In this document: positions 34,141 through 42,718 of the stretch, one piece after another
Position numbering within the stretch: position 1 is the stretch's first letter
Layout of the letters: each line of letters begins with the position of its first letter
Assembly (NCBI RefSeq): GCF_045635475.1
Contig: NZ_JBJGXI010000002.1
Coordinates: forward strand, 62,001-126,000
Length of the DNA stretch: 64,000 nucleotides
DNA from: JBJGXI01 sp045635475
GTDB lineage: Bacteria > Bacillota > Bacilli > Bacillales > Amphibacillaceae
Reading direction: 5' to 3'
Made by a program: the position numbers and the translations under genes
Notes under the pieces: generated by a model
Seen by the model: only the letters and a program-made list of their open reading frames with translations
Told to the model about the DNA's origin: nothing
Databases searched by the model: none

Positions 34141-34416
34141 TTAAATACCCATTTTATAATCGTATTCTTTTGCCCTGTCTGCTTTCGCGTTTTCAAAATT
34201 TGTTCGTACAAATGGCTTATACGACTCTTCCACTTTAGATACAAAAGGTAGTTTTCTTAGTCTTAATTGTTTATCTTCAACTTCATCCTGATTCACATAA
34301 AGAACAGCATAACGAGCATCTTTGGCTACATATATGACATGACCATAACGTCGTATTTGCTTAACGTTTTTCATGTGTTGAAACCATACAACAAGTCCTT
34401 GTCGCTTTACTCTCAT
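34141..34416 (-). CDS. ylbG: DUF2129 family protein YlbG
   Basis: A 91-residue cytoplasmic protein of the DUF2129 family (RQGLVVWFQHMKNVKQIRRYG, then YAVLYVNQDEV and KLPFVSKVEESYKP). Function unknown; it is conserved between ylbF and rsmD in Bacillales. ATG behind GAGGACC. It follows ylbF by 41 bases. Confidence 0.93.
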   Translation of the reverse strand: MRVKRQGLVVWFQHMKNVKQIRRYGHVIYVAKDARYAVLYVNQDEVEDKQLRLRKLPFVSKVEESYKPFVRTNFENAKADRAKEYDYKMGI

Positions 34417-34457
34417 ATATTGGTCCTCACTCTTATCTATATTTTGTAATCTCTTGA

Positions 34458-34898
34458 TTAAGATGCCTTACAGCCACAGCCGCCTCCGGAACCGCAACCA
34501 CAACTACTATCTGTGAGTATCGCGCCATCCTTAGGTACTTTCACTTGCTCACTAGCGCTACGTGCTACTATTTCACTTACGTCATCTAATAATGTTTGAA
34601 GGTTACGTTCAGCAATTTTAAAGCTGGCTACTTTTTCATTCATATCCATATCTCTTTTTGTCGAACGAATATTCTTCATAATCGAATTAAAATCGGGATG
34701 ATATCTACCGAAACGTTGAACTTCTTCATATTGTTCTTTTACGGTAATAAAAGCATTAATTAGCCTTTGAGCTTCCTTGTCATCCTTTAAGGCTTGTCTT
34801 TCTAAATTATATTGTTCCATGACATCTGATTGCAGAATCATTTGTCCTATATATTCTGACCGATCTATTATATCAACAATCTCTAATGTGGCTATCAT
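34458..34898 (-). CDS. ricF: RicF (YlbF), RNase Y specificity complex subunit
   Basis: A 146-residue helical protein of the YlbF family. With RicA (YmcA) and RicT (YaaT) it forms the Y-complex that guides RNase Y and promotes competence, sporulation and biofilm formation. The C-terminus DSSCGCGSGGGCGCK holds four cysteines in a CxC...CxC layout, in line with the iron-sulfur cluster known for the B. subtilis Ric proteins. ATG with GGAGGTGG upstream. Confidence 0.93.
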   Translation of the reverse strand: MIATLEIVDIIDRSEYIGQMILQSDVMEQYNLERQALKDDKEAQRLINAFITVKEQYEEVQRFGRYHPDFNSIMKNIRSTKRDMDMNEKVASFKIAERNLQTLLDDVSEIVARSASEQVKVPKDGAILTDSSCGCGSGGGCGCKAS

Positions 34899-34965
34899 GT
34901 TTGTTTATCCACCTCCACATTACTTATCATACCAAGAATCCTCCGAATTTAAAAGAGGCAGGCCA

Positions 34966-35199
34966 TTAATCCTTCATCGAGCCTGCCATTTGTATTAACA
35001 TCGATACAAGCTGCACTTGACTTGACAGCTTATCGATTCTTTGGTTAACAGTCTTGCCATAAAAAACTTTTGCTTCTTTTTCCATCGCTGTAATGTGATC
35101 TGGATTCCGAGAAAGGTAGCGATACCATTCTGGATTAGAACGAATAAAGCGGCGCAAATCCTCTCTCTCTTGCAAGTATTGATTAATTGATGGTTGCAA
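34966..35199 (-). CDS. ylbE: YlbE-like protein
   Basis: A 77-residue hydrophilic protein with YLQEREDLRRFIRSNPEWYRYLSRNP, typical of the YlbE family. Function unknown. The start is a TTG behind GGAGG at 8 bases, 13 bases after ylbD, so the two are cotranscribed. Confidence 0.88.
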   Translation of the reverse strand: MQPSINQYLQEREDLRRFIRSNPEWYRYLSRNPDHITAMEKEAKVFYGKTVNQRIDKLSSQVQLVSMLIQMAGSMKD

Positions 35200-35212
35200 T
35201 TAAATAACCTCC

Positions 35213-35626
35213 TTAATCTTTACTCATAGGAAAAGGACCACTATTCTGTCGTTTATTTGGCAATTGTTTTTTGACATCACGAAATTGACCAATTAATGAT
35301 TGAATATTCGTAATTGCACCATTTAACTGATTAATATGTCCTTCTACTTTATTTAAATCTACATTTTCCATCATTTTCATTACTTGATTCATAATTTCCT
35401 TATTATCTTTTTTAGTTTCTGATCCATTAGATGTGTCTCCTTCATGATCAGCGCTATTATTTTTGAATTTTTCCCAACTAGGATCATCTTCTCCAAGTAA
35501 TACCCACTTTTCATAATATGTCTGCCAATGTCCACCATTTTGTTTAACATCCTTTATTAAACCAGGATGATTTTTCACGAATGTTTTAAATTCACGTATC
35601 GACGGATGTAGTTCTTTATCAGCCAA
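35213..35626 (-). CDS. ylbD: YlbD family spore coat-associated protein
   Basis: A 137-residue protein with the family start HPSIREFKTFVKNHPGLIKDVKQN and KWVLLGEDDPSWEKF. The C-terminal half is low-complexity and coiled. The B. subtilis homologue is listed as a putative coat protein. The start is TTG behind GAGGTG. It heads the ylbD-ylbE pair. Confidence 0.85.
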   Translation of the reverse strand: MADKELHPSIREFKTFVKNHPGLIKDVKQNGGHWQTYYEKWVLLGEDDPSWEKFKNNSADHEGDTSNGSETKKDNKEIMNQVMKMMENVDLNKVEGHINQLNGAITNIQSLIGQFRDVKKQLPNKRQNSGPFPMSKD

Positions 35627-35747
35627 CTTTAGTCACCTCAATTCTACGATGTCACCAATATTTTATGACAAAGCCCAATACAACGTGACAATATTGATTG
35701 TATGTTTCTTATATCGGTTACTTCTACGAGTATATGAGGTTTTGTAA

Positions 35748-36812
35748 TTATGGTTTTTGTAAGAAGTTTTGTGTGTAGTAATAACGATATACCCCTACAC
35801 CTAAGTGGGTATATTCCCCTTTAAGAAGTGCTTCACGATGCCCTTCACTATTTAACCAGCCTTCGACAGCGGCAGGCCCATCTGTATACTGTGCAGCTAT
35901 ATTTTCTCCTGCTGCTAAGTAATAAATTTCATCCGTAGTTAGTCTTTCTTTTAATCCTTCACCATCCAAGGTGTAATGAGAGAAATAATTGTTTTCTTCC
36001 ATATCTTTACTATGCATAAAGGCAACTTCCGCAACTTCTTGATCCCAATCAAGACTTGGTTCATTAAATCGATGCCGAATTATATTAGTTATATCATATA
36101 TTTGTTGTTCCATCCCAACCTGTATAGTATCCCACTCCTGCTCAGACAAAATTGGGGTTTCAGGTAAATCTCCTCGATAAAAAATTTCATAAGGTCTTTG
36201 CAATAGTAAAACATCTGCAGAAACAAGTCGGATAGAAGACAATTTTTCAGTAAACGTATCAAAATAACATTGAATAAATACATCGTCTGAGATTTGAACA
36301 GCAGGTCTCATTGATAAATCTTCTGCAGTTAGCAGAAAACGATAAGATTGAAGTCCTTTGTTAAATGAAATTTCTTCTTGAAAATCTAATAATTCGTTGA
36401 CTGTCTCATAAGACTGTCCAATTTCAATAGGTTCCGTATCCAACTCACTCCCAGTAGCGTAAATCGTAACGACCTGATTATCCTCAACACCAAATTGAAT
36501 TACCTTTTCCGCGCGGTCTGTATAGATCCACCAAACGTAATTATATGAACTTAAATCTTTTCTTACTGGTTCTCCAAGTTCCTCTACTAGAAAACTAGTA
36601 TCTTTTCCAATCCAATTATATAATTCTCCATTAAGTCCAGATATGACTGTCTTCTTTACAGGCAATGCTTTAATATCAATGCTTAATTCCTTGGGTAAAA
36701 CATTATCCTCCACATTAGAAAATGCATTTTCTGTTTGCAAATTATTTTGCATGTAATAAAATAACCCGCCTATGACGAGTGCTATGATAATAAATGCTCT
36801 TAATCCCCTCAT
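35748..36812 (-). CDS. ylbC: CAP-domain secreted protein YlbC
   Basis: A 354-residue exported or membrane-anchored protein. A signal anchor (AFIIIALVIGGLFYYM) is followed by a CAP-associated domain (GLNGELYNWIGKDTSFLVEELGEP repeated in fold near residue 125) and a C-terminal CAP/SCP domain (DITNIIRHRF, VAFMHSKDMEENNYFSHY, GENIAAQY, HREALLKGEYTHLGVG). The CAP histidine and glutamate positions look intact. The molecular role is unknown. Confidence 0.9.
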   Translation of the reverse strand: MRGLRAFIIIALVIGGLFYYMQNNLQTENAFSNVEDNVLPKELSIDIKALPVKKTVISGLNGELYNWIGKDTSFLVEELGEPVRKDLSSYNYVWWIYTDRAEKVIQFGVEDNQVVTIYATGSELDTEPIEIGQSYETVNELLDFQEEISFNKGLQSYRFLLTAEDLSMRPAVQISDDVFIQCYFDTFTEKLSSIRLVSADVLLLQRPYEIFYRGDLPETPILSEQEWDTIQVGMEQQIYDITNIIRHRFNEPSLDWDQEVAEVAFMHSKDMEENNYFSHYTLDGEGLKERLTTDEIYYLAAGENIAAQYTDGPAAVEGWLNSEGHREALLKGEYTHLGVGVYRYYYTQNFLQKP

Positions 36813-36902
36813 ATTAATATCTCCTTTATCATACTCTCTTACATTATAATTTATTTCTAAATTGATTATGTATAAATAATGTAAATACTACTGAAATTTA
36901 GC

Positions 36903-36943
36903 AAAAAAAACGAAGTATGGTTAATATACTTCCATACTTCGTT
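36903..36943 (-). terminator. Terminator after ylbB
   Basis: AACGAAGTATGG (36909-36920) pairs exactly with its complement (36932-36943) and is followed on the minus strand by eight Ts. Confidence 0.9.
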
Positions 36944-36974
36944 CAAAAATAGATTGCTACTTGTTCCTCTTATT

Positions 36975-37403
36975 TTAATGTAGTTCAGGTCTTTCTGATA
37001 TTTCTTCTAAAGCATGTCCTGCTGCTTCATTTGATTTATAATCTATTGCTAAATCACCAAGTGATACAACACCAACCAATTCTCCTCTATCCACGATTGG
37101 TAGACGACGAATTTGGTGCTCCGCCATCATGCTGCTTGCTTCTTGTACAGTTGTATCAGGTGTTGCCGACACTAACTGATCACTCATCACTTCTTTTACT
37201 TTACTAGTTCCAGTTTTATCATTTGCATAACCACGAATTACAAGGTCCCTATCAGTAACCATTCCCAATAATTCTTGATTTGATCCACAGATTGGAATTG
37301 CACCAATGTTTCGATCTTTCATTTTTTTTGCAACTTCTGAAACTTGGGTCTCTGCAGTGCAATAAGTAATATCTGTGGACATAATCTCTTTTACTGATTT
37401 CAT
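36975..37403 (-). CDS. ylbB: CBS-domain protein YlbB
   Basis: A 142-residue protein made of two CBS domains (MSTDITYCTAETQVSEVAKKM...GMVTDRDLV and MSDQLVSATPDTTVQEASSMM...GVVSLGDLA) that together form one Bateman module. Such modules usually bind adenine nucleotides and regulate a partner; no partner domain is fused here. ATG with AAAGGAGGACC upstream. Confidence 0.92.
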   Translation of the reverse strand: MKSVKEIMSTDITYCTAETQVSEVAKKMKDRNIGAIPICGSNQELLGMVTDRDLVIRGYANDKTGTSKVKEVMSDQLVSATPDTTVQEASSMMAEHQIRRLPIVDRGELVGVVSLGDLAIDYKSNEAAGHALEEISERPELH

Positions 37404-37601
37404 AGTGGTCCTCCTTTAATGAATTTGATGGTTCTTCCATTCATTTTTATTCTTACCTAGTTTATAAATATCTTGCATTAGAAAGATAACGAATAAAGAT
37501 TTTTAGATAAATTTTCTTATGTAGAACTGTATCCATTGCAACTTGTTGCTTTTCGTACTATTATTAGTATAGGTTATTTACATATTTGTGAGGTGGAATT
37601 A

Positions 37602-37967
37602 ATGAAAATAGAAAATACTGGAATTGAAGGTGCAGTAGTTGATTTAAAACCTTTAGACCATCTAATGGATAAAATAGCTTTTGTTCGAGCTGGTCAATGG
37701 GATTATGAACGTGTTACATATGACTATAAAATCGGCGCTGTTGAAAAAAACATTACATACTATGTTCGAATTCAGGCCTATGCTCTTGAAGGTGACGTAG
37801 ATCGAGGGAATGCAGTACTGCAATTAACTACCCCTTTATTAGGAAAGCACTATTATCCTCACGGGCTAGAGTATGGAGAACAGGAAAACTTTCCAGAAAG
37901 TGTTGTTGATCGAGCAAAAACACTTTTATCAAAAGCAAAAGAAGAAATTGATAAAAATAAAAAATAA
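37602..37967 (+). CDS. ylbA: YugN-like family protein (ylbA position)
   Basis: A 121-residue protein with LDHLMDKIAFVRAGQWDYERVT and LLGKHYYPHGLEY, the YugN-like family. Function unknown. It lies divergent from ylbB, where B. subtilis has ylbA. The ATG of MKIENTG follows GAGGTGG; 22 upstream codons in frame are ignored. The symbol rests on position. Confidence 0.8.
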   Translation: MKIENTGIEGAVVDLKPLDHLMDKIAFVRAGQWDYERVTYDYKIGAVEKNITYYVRIQAYALEGDVDRGNAVLQLTTPLLGKHYYPHGLEYGEQENFPESVVDRAKTLLSKAKEEIDKNKK

Positions 37968-37976
37968 CCATTACTA

Positions 37977-38009
37977 GGCTGTTGATTTATTTAAATTAAC
38001 AGCCTTTTT
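37977..38009 (+). terminator. Terminator after the YugN-like gene
   Basis: GGCTGTT (37977-37983) pairs with AACAGCC (37998-38004), followed by five Ts. Confidence 0.8.
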
Positions 38010-38133
38010 ATCAAACGCTCAACTGCTATTCACAGTACATAATTTTTTTATATCTAACATCTATTCAAATTTGAAAACTCGTGCTATATTTTCATTAGAC
38101 TCTCGTCACTAGGAAAGGAGATTCGCATTTAAA

Positions 38134-39192
38134 TTGTTTCGATACTTGTCAAAACGCCACTGGATACTTATTTTATTAGCTATACTCGCTATAATTGTAG
38201 GTTACTTTATATTACCGGTTTCGATACCATTAATTATAGCTTTTTTTACATCATTAATGTTAAACCCTGTAATTCGATGGATGCAACTACGTTTTAAATC
38301 AAATAGAAAAGTAGCTGTTATTATCGTATTTATTGCCTTCTTGCTACTTATTAGTATATTAGGAACGTATACCGTTACTAGAGCTGTAACATTGGTTGTG
38401 AATATTGCAGAGAATACTCCTTCATATGTGAATCAAATTAGAGACAAGGTTGTTGAGTGGGAAACAGATATTGACCATCTTGCACAAGACCTACCTGTAG
38501 AGTTTGTAAAAGAGGTTAAAGACGGCGTCAAAAAATCGGTTGATGGTTTAGGTGAAACTGTTAAGGAAGAATTCCAACTTGAAAAGATTGCTTCTGCCGT
38601 TGGAAAAGTCCCTCAATACCTAGTGAGTCTGCTTGTTTATTTAATCTCTTTATTTTTGTTTATGCTAGAATTACCAAAACTAAAAACAAAATTTTATGAA
38701 CATCTTACTGAAACTACAGCGGAAAAAGTACAATTTATGAACGCACGACTGTCCTATGTTATTCTAGGATTTCTAAAAGCTCAATTTCTAGTAAGTATAA
38801 TTATCTTTATCGTATCTCTATTAGGTTTACTGTATATAACACCTGAGTATGCAATTATTATGTCACTAATAATTTGGATTATCGATTTTATTCCAATCAT
38901 CGGTTCGATCGTAATCTTAGGACCATGGTCCTTGTACATGTTTATAACGGGTGATATTGCAATGGGTGCACAACTTGCAATATTGGCTATCGTATTACTC
39001 GCTATTAGAAGAACGGTAGAACCAAAAGTAATGGGTAAACATATAGGTCTTTCTCCTCTATCTACTTTAATAGCCATGTACTTAGGTTTACAGCTAATTG
39101 GGATCTTAGGTTTCATCTTGGGTCCGATATTATTAATTGCCTTTAACTCTGCTAAGGAAGCAGGAATTATTAAGTGGAAATTTAAATTTTAA
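38134..39192 (+). CDS. AI-2E family transporter (YtvI-like)
   Basis: A 352-residue polytopic membrane protein with about eight membrane segments and a long polar stretch at residues 85-165. RRTVEPKVMGKHIGLSPLSTLIAMYLG near the end is the family signature. Relatives include AI-2 exporters, Na+/H+ antiporters and the Bacillus sporulation protein YtvI; substrate cannot be told. The start is TTG, with AAAGGAG rather far (about 13 bases), so the exact start is uncertain. There is no such gene at this place in B. subtilis. Confidence 0.85.
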   Translation: MFRYLSKRHWILILLAILAIIVGYFILPVSIPLIIAFFTSLMLNPVIRWMQLRFKSNRKVAVIIVFIAFLLLISILGTYTVTRAVTLVVNIAENTPSYVNQIRDKVVEWETDIDHLAQDLPVEFVKEVKDGVKKSVDGLGETVKEEFQLEKIASAVGKVPQYLVSLLVYLISLFLFMLELPKLKTKFYEHLTETTAEKVQFMNARLSYVILGFLKAQFLVSIIIFIVSLLGLLYITPEYAIIMSLIIWIIDFIPIIGSIVILGPWSLYMFITGDIAMGAQLAILAIVLLAIRRTVEPKVMGKHIGLSPLSTLIAMYLGLQLIGILGFILGPILLIAFNSAKEAGIIKWKFKF

Positions 39193-39194
39193 AC

Positions 39195-39228
39195 ACAAAA
39201 CGCGCACCGTACCTGGTGTGCGTTTTGT
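39195..39228 (+). terminator. Hairpin after the AI-2E transporter gene
   Basis: A 14-bp stem (39195-39208 with 39215-39228, one G-U pair) follows the stop codon by two bases; the T-tract after it is interrupted (GTTGTTTGG). Confidence 0.7.
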
Positions 39229-39237
39229 TGTTTGGCT

Positions 39238-39263
39238 GTTTCTAAAAGATTGTTGTTTATTAC
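39238..39263. repeat. Solo end of the large structured repeat
   Basis: TTTCTAAAAGATTGTTGTTT and the following ATTACG match the terminal sequence of the large repeat (copy 1 at 458-480; inverse of copy 2 at 18743-18765). The rest of the element is absent. It abuts the TnpB remnant. Confidence 0.5.
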
Positions 39264-39809
39264 GTATAAGAGCTGAAAGCCGACCAACATTAAAAAATAA
39301 ACAAACCACATGAGACTCTGTTTTTTAATGATCAATTGCTTTACTTTCCCATTCAAGTGCCTGTGCATAAGGATATCTACCTTACCTAGTTTAGAGAGTA
39401 GGAGTTTACCATCACTTGTAAAGGATGCAGCTCTGCGAACAGGCTGGTAAGTTTTCTTCTTATTGTTGTATAGTTCGCAGATGCCAAACTGTGTAAAGGT
39501 AAGGCTAAGCTAATCTTTGTGTTTTTTCAGCTTCGGGTATGATAACTGTTTATAGAAGAAATTTGAGAATCCTTTCTCTAGGTGAAGTGGCTGTAAGGAT
39601 AATTCTTTTAACATTGGAATGGACTTTTTAACCCGTATTTGTTGTTTTTACATAACTGTTCGCCTATAATTTCGTTTTTCGCTTTTTATAGCAACGTTGC
39701 TTATCGAGAACGGTAGAATTATACTGCATGCGACAGATATTGATATCCAGTGTTCTAATTTGTTTACTTGTTCGTCCGTTGGATAAATGGCATATTTATA
39801 GTTCACCAG
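39262..39809 (-). pseudogene. Decayed TnpB (IS200/IS605-type) N-terminal remnant
   Basis: Read from CTG at 39807-39809, the frame gives LVNYKYAIYPTDEQVNKLEHW, the start of TnpB proteins. Two in-frame stops later it reads KKSIPMLKELSLQPLHLEKG, FSNFFYKQLSYPKLKKHK, then TSDGKLLLSKLGKVDILMHR and LNGKVKQLIIKKQ, the order found in TnpB/OrfB. About 180 codons remain with two stop codons; the catalytic C-terminal RuvC part and zinc finger are gone. TnpB is the RNA-guided nuclease of IS200/IS605 elements. No TnpA and no guide RNA end were found. Confidence 0.75.
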
Positions 39810-39979
39810 TAAAAGGACTCCACTGTCCTTTGTAGTTTATATTATAACTTCATAAAACCATAACGAAACGAACGTTTGTTCTTAAAATAAGAAAAGAAGA
39901 GGAATTCTTAACTGTATGTTAAACTATAATTTCTTGCATTATTAGTATGTAGCTTATGAAGTAATTCGTTGCCTTCATT

Positions 39980-40403
39980 TTAAGTAGCAACTCGTAAAGG
40001 TCCGGGGTTATTGCGCTTATTGACACCAATATCAGTTGGTAGAAATTCATATTTATATGTATAATTTGTCAATTCCCAACTAAACATACGATAAAGCTCT
40101 ACAGAGAACGGGTGTAGCATTGACCATGTATACCCTTTTTGTTGTTCTCATGTAATAATTGCACAATTAATTGCTCTACATGCCCTTTATTACGGTATTC
40201 TGGCCATGTTACTACTCCTGCAATTCCACCAAATGGTACTATTTGGTCTCCTAACTAACAAGCAAATGGGCATAGATGCGATTTAACTGCTAAACAATCC
40301 TGTTCGTAGCTACCTAGCATTGTTTGACTCTCCATCATCTTAATTCGCCTAATTGCACCGCTTGGTTGTAATCATTCATTGGAACATGGACTATTTTATC
40401 CAT
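39980..40403 (-). pseudogene. Broken Eis-like GNAT acetyltransferase
   Basis: An ATG at 40401-40403 with GGAGGG upstream starts MDKIVHVPMNDYNQAVQLGE, then a TGA. In other frames follow GDQIVPFGGIAGVVTWPEYR, NKGHVEQLIVQLLHE and MLHPFSVELYRMFSWELTNY. This order (GGIAGVxTxPEYR then HPFSxxxYRxFGWE) is typical of Eis-type acetyltransferases. At least two stops and two frame changes are needed, and the 3' two-thirds (second GNAT-like and sterol-carrier domains) are missing, replaced by the TnpB remnant. The start overlaps the stop of the intact GNAT gene by 8 bases. Confidence 0.75.
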
Positions 40404-40902
40404 TTATATCCCTCCGCTTATGATAATACAACAAGTCATACTCCTGTCTAACTAATAAAAAATTATTATGAAATAACACTCGCTGAGAGTTGTAATTAAA
40501 TTTATCACAGCTAGCCGTGATCATCACAATACCTTGATCAAAAGCCCAATTACATAAAACATAAACAGCTTCTGAAGCATAACCAATTCGCCTCATTCGC
40601 GGAACAATTTGATAGCCAATATCGACAACATGATTAGAGGATTTACCCTTAAATCCGATTTCACCAAGAATTTCATTTGTTTCTTTATGTAATATTAACC
40701 AGGGGCCATATCCTATTTCACTTGGGTCTTGTACTAATCGCTCCGAATACATAGGTAATAATGCTTGTAAAGCAACTGATGGCCAATCATGATCTAATGG
40801 GATTTCATACAAAGTGAAGAATTCTAGTGGGTTAATTGCAAGCATTTTAGCCATATCAAGATCAATTGGCTTTAACATAATTCGATGACCAAACAATTTC
40901 AA
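40396..40902 (-). CDS. GNAT family N-acetyltransferase (RimJ/RimL type)
   Basis: A 168-residue single-domain GNAT protein. The core is LILHKETNEILGEIGFKG, then VDIGYQIVPRMRRIGYASEA (acetyl-CoA loop, with RRIGYA in place of the usual RGKGYA) and NYNSQRVLFHNNF. The substrate is unknown. The start is TTG and weakly placed behind AGGGG. It is upstream of the broken Eis-like gene, likely a former operon of two acetyltransferases. Confidence 0.82.
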   Translation of the reverse strand: MKLFGHRIMLKPIDLDMAKMLAINPLEFFTLYEIPLDHDWPSVALQALLPMYSERLVQDPSEIGYGPWLILHKETNEILGEIGFKGKSSNHVVDIGYQIVPRMRRIGYASEAVYVLCNWAFDQGIVMITASCDKFNYNSQRVLFHNNFLLVRQEYDLLYYHKRRDING

Positions 40903-40942
40903 TTCCTATGCATCCCCTTTAAAAAATAGCTAGAATAAGTAG

Positions 40943-40981
40943 AGGGACTATCTCTTAACTTATGTCAAAGAGATAATCCCT
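40943..40981. terminator. Inverted repeat between ctaM and the GNAT gene
   Basis: AGGGACTATCTCTT (40943-40956) and AAGAGATAATCCCT (40968-40981) form a 14-bp stem with one mismatch or wobble. There is no strong T-run, so it may be a weak terminator of the cta operon. Confidence 0.55.
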
Positions 40982-40987
40982 AATAAA

Positions 40988-41443
40988 TCAAATACCTAGA
41001 ATCGCCTTAATCATACTTGTGGTTCCTCCACCTTCATAGATGACGTACAAAAGTAGATAAACTGCGACACCTGTAATAGCGGTAAAAAACCAAATAATGC
41101 TTGTAACTGGACCTATTTTTCGGTGTTTTTTAATATTTCGTTTAAATGCTAAAACTAATGTAATGATCCCAAAACCAGCACCAACTGTTGCTAATATGAT
41201 GTGAAAAATTAAGAAAATGGTATAGTATAGCTTAATGTTATCTGGTCCTCCAAAGCTGGTATTTCCAACAAAAACTGTACGTGATAAATAGATAATGAAA
41301 AATAGCAACGCACTAATGGCGGCACTAATCATCGTTTTTTTGTGTGCTTTATATTTTTTTTGAGATACAAAATACCATCCAATTGCAACAAGAACAGCAC
41401 TTAAAAATATGAAAAAAGTGCTTAAAGTTGGTAAAAAAGGCAT
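40988..41443 (-). CDS. ctaM: DUF420 cytochrome oxidase maturation protein CtaM
   Basis: A 151-residue membrane protein with five helices and conserved histidines (ALLFFIIYLSRTVF, IFLIFHIILATVGAGFG, HRKIGPVTSIIWFFTAITGV). DUF420 members (YozB/CtaM) are needed for maturation of quinol-type oxidases in Staphylococcus. It sits 43 bases downstream of ctaG; in B. subtilis yozB is not in this operon, so this placement is a local difference. Confidence 0.85.
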   Translation of the reverse strand: MPFLPTLSTFFIFLSAVLVAIGWYFVSQKKYKAHKKTMISAAISALLFFIIYLSRTVFVGNTSFGGPDNIKLYYTIFLIFHIILATVGAGFGIITLVLAFKRNIKKHRKIGPVTSIIWFFTAITGVAVYLLLYVIYEGGGTTSMIKAILGI

Positions 41444-41486
41444 ACAGCAGCTTTCCTTTCATTGAATACATCGTTTTCTAGAATTC

Positions 41487-42380
41487 TTAGGTCGTCTCCC
41501 TCGGCTCAGCTGACGCTGGTAAAGGATCCACCTTTTTACTCTCTTTATTAAACCACTCAAAAAACACTTTTGCTAAAATAGCACCATATACGATCTCTTG
41601 AGTGATTTTCATTAATACCCCACCCAGTTGCTGATCCTCTACTATTGGTATTGGTGAGAACATCTCTGGACCAGACAAAGAAAGTCCGTTTAGCACAGAC
41701 ACAGGAACACATAAAGCTAAGGCATCAATCCAACCTGATGTTTCACTATAAGTTGCATATAACGAATGATTTGAAAAAATAATTAGTGCACAGGCTGGTG
41801 TGATCAGTACTCCATTTGCAAAGATATATCCAATTTTCATTAATGGAGATAATGTCTCCATTTCCTTAACTGGCGTAAAGACCGGCCACCACATACAAAA
41901 TGCTGTTATTAATATGGTTGTAGAAATAATAGCATGTGCCAGTGGATTTGCTTTCGTAAAATCAAATATGGTAGGCATGTGATAGATAGAAAATAGTCCA
42001 TTAAATACTATTAATGCTATTAACGGTGTTGTTAACAGTTTTAAAATTGATTTTAAGATTGGAATGGAAAATAATCTTAACCAAAACCATACCGGAATCC
42101 CTTTAATTATCAAAATTGGGAAAACAAGATAATAAAGTGCCATTTGCGCCATATGAGACGTGAACATAATATGGGAAAGCAAGTCAACTGGAGAGCCTTT
42201 AATAACATACAACAGGATTAAACCAAGATAAAAGCTTGTCCATTGCTTAATCGTAGGTTTAGCTTCCGATTTTCGTCTAAACATAACAAAGAAGTATAGA
42301 ACACCTAGAGCTGCGACAAATGTTAAGTAGTAAGGACTCCATAATGCTTGAAATCCAAATATTTGTAGTTCTGTCCACAT
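41487..42380 (-). CDS. ctaG: Cytochrome c oxidase assembly factor CtaG (caa3 type)
   Basis: A 297-residue protein with seven membrane segments of the caa3-CtaG family, e.g. HIMFTSHMAQMALYYLVFP, SIYHMPTIFDF and MWWPVFTP. It is required for active caa3 oxidase in B. subtilis, probably by copper delivery. A repeat module and a hairpin separate it from ctaF, so it may have its own promoter. Confidence 0.93.
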   Translation of the reverse strand: MWTELQIFGFQALWSPYYLTFVAALGVLYFFVMFRRKSEAKPTIKQWTSFYLGLILLYVIKGSPVDLLSHIMFTSHMAQMALYYLVFPILIIKGIPVWFWLRLFSIPILKSILKLLTTPLIALIVFNGLFSIYHMPTIFDFTKANPLAHAIISTTILITAFCMWWPVFTPVKEMETLSPLMKIGYIFANGVLITPACALIIFSNHSLYATYSETSGWIDALALCVPVSVLNGLSLSGPEMFSPIPIVEDQQLGGVLMKITQEIVYGAILAKVFFEWFNKESKKVDPLPASAEPRETT

Positions 42381-42444
42381 AATTATTCACTCCATTTAAC
42401 GCTCATATTAATATCAGTGACTACTTAGTCACATCATTTAAAAG

Positions 42445-42478
42445 AAAAGAGGTCTGAGGATTACCTCCGACCTCTTTT
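42445..42478. terminator. Hairpin between ctaF and ctaG
   Basis: AAAAGAGGTC (42445-42454) pairs with GACCTCTTTT (42469-42478). T-runs exist on both strands. On the plus strand it is followed by the repeat linker, as at 34001, 49154 and 54324; on the minus strand it can end the ctaCDEF transcript. Confidence 0.75.
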
Positions 42479-42482
42479 GTTA

Positions 42483-42716
42483 TATCATAGAAAAGTATAA
42501 AATTTGCGCAGTTGTCTAGCACCGAGCGCCAGAAACTAGGCGATTTCCACGAATCGACCTACGATAAGTCATCATCGATTCAAGTTTTATCGAAGGTCGA
42601 CTAAAAGCGGACTTGTCGTCCAACGTCGACATACCCATATGAATGGGCATGATTCCTATATCTCAGTCGATTCGCTCCAGTCGCTACGTTTCTCGGGCGG
42701 CGCTCAGAGCTTTTCT
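42483..42716 (+). repeat. Interspersed tctag-type repeat, 200-bp form
   Basis: Linker AGAAAAGTATAAAATTTGCG leads to TGTCTAGCACCGAGCGCCAG (42513 on). The centre has CCTACGATAAGTCATCATCG and an extra segment, and the end reads TCGCTCCAGTCGCTACGTTT and GGCGGCGCTCAGAGCTTTTC. It matches the tandem copies at 54356 and 54505 in order. No real gene lies inside. Confidence 0.85.
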
Positions 42717-42718
42717 TA

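Noticed and set aside
38781..39116. 111-codon minus-strand frame
   Set aside because: It is a shadow of the AI-2E transporter gene without start signals.
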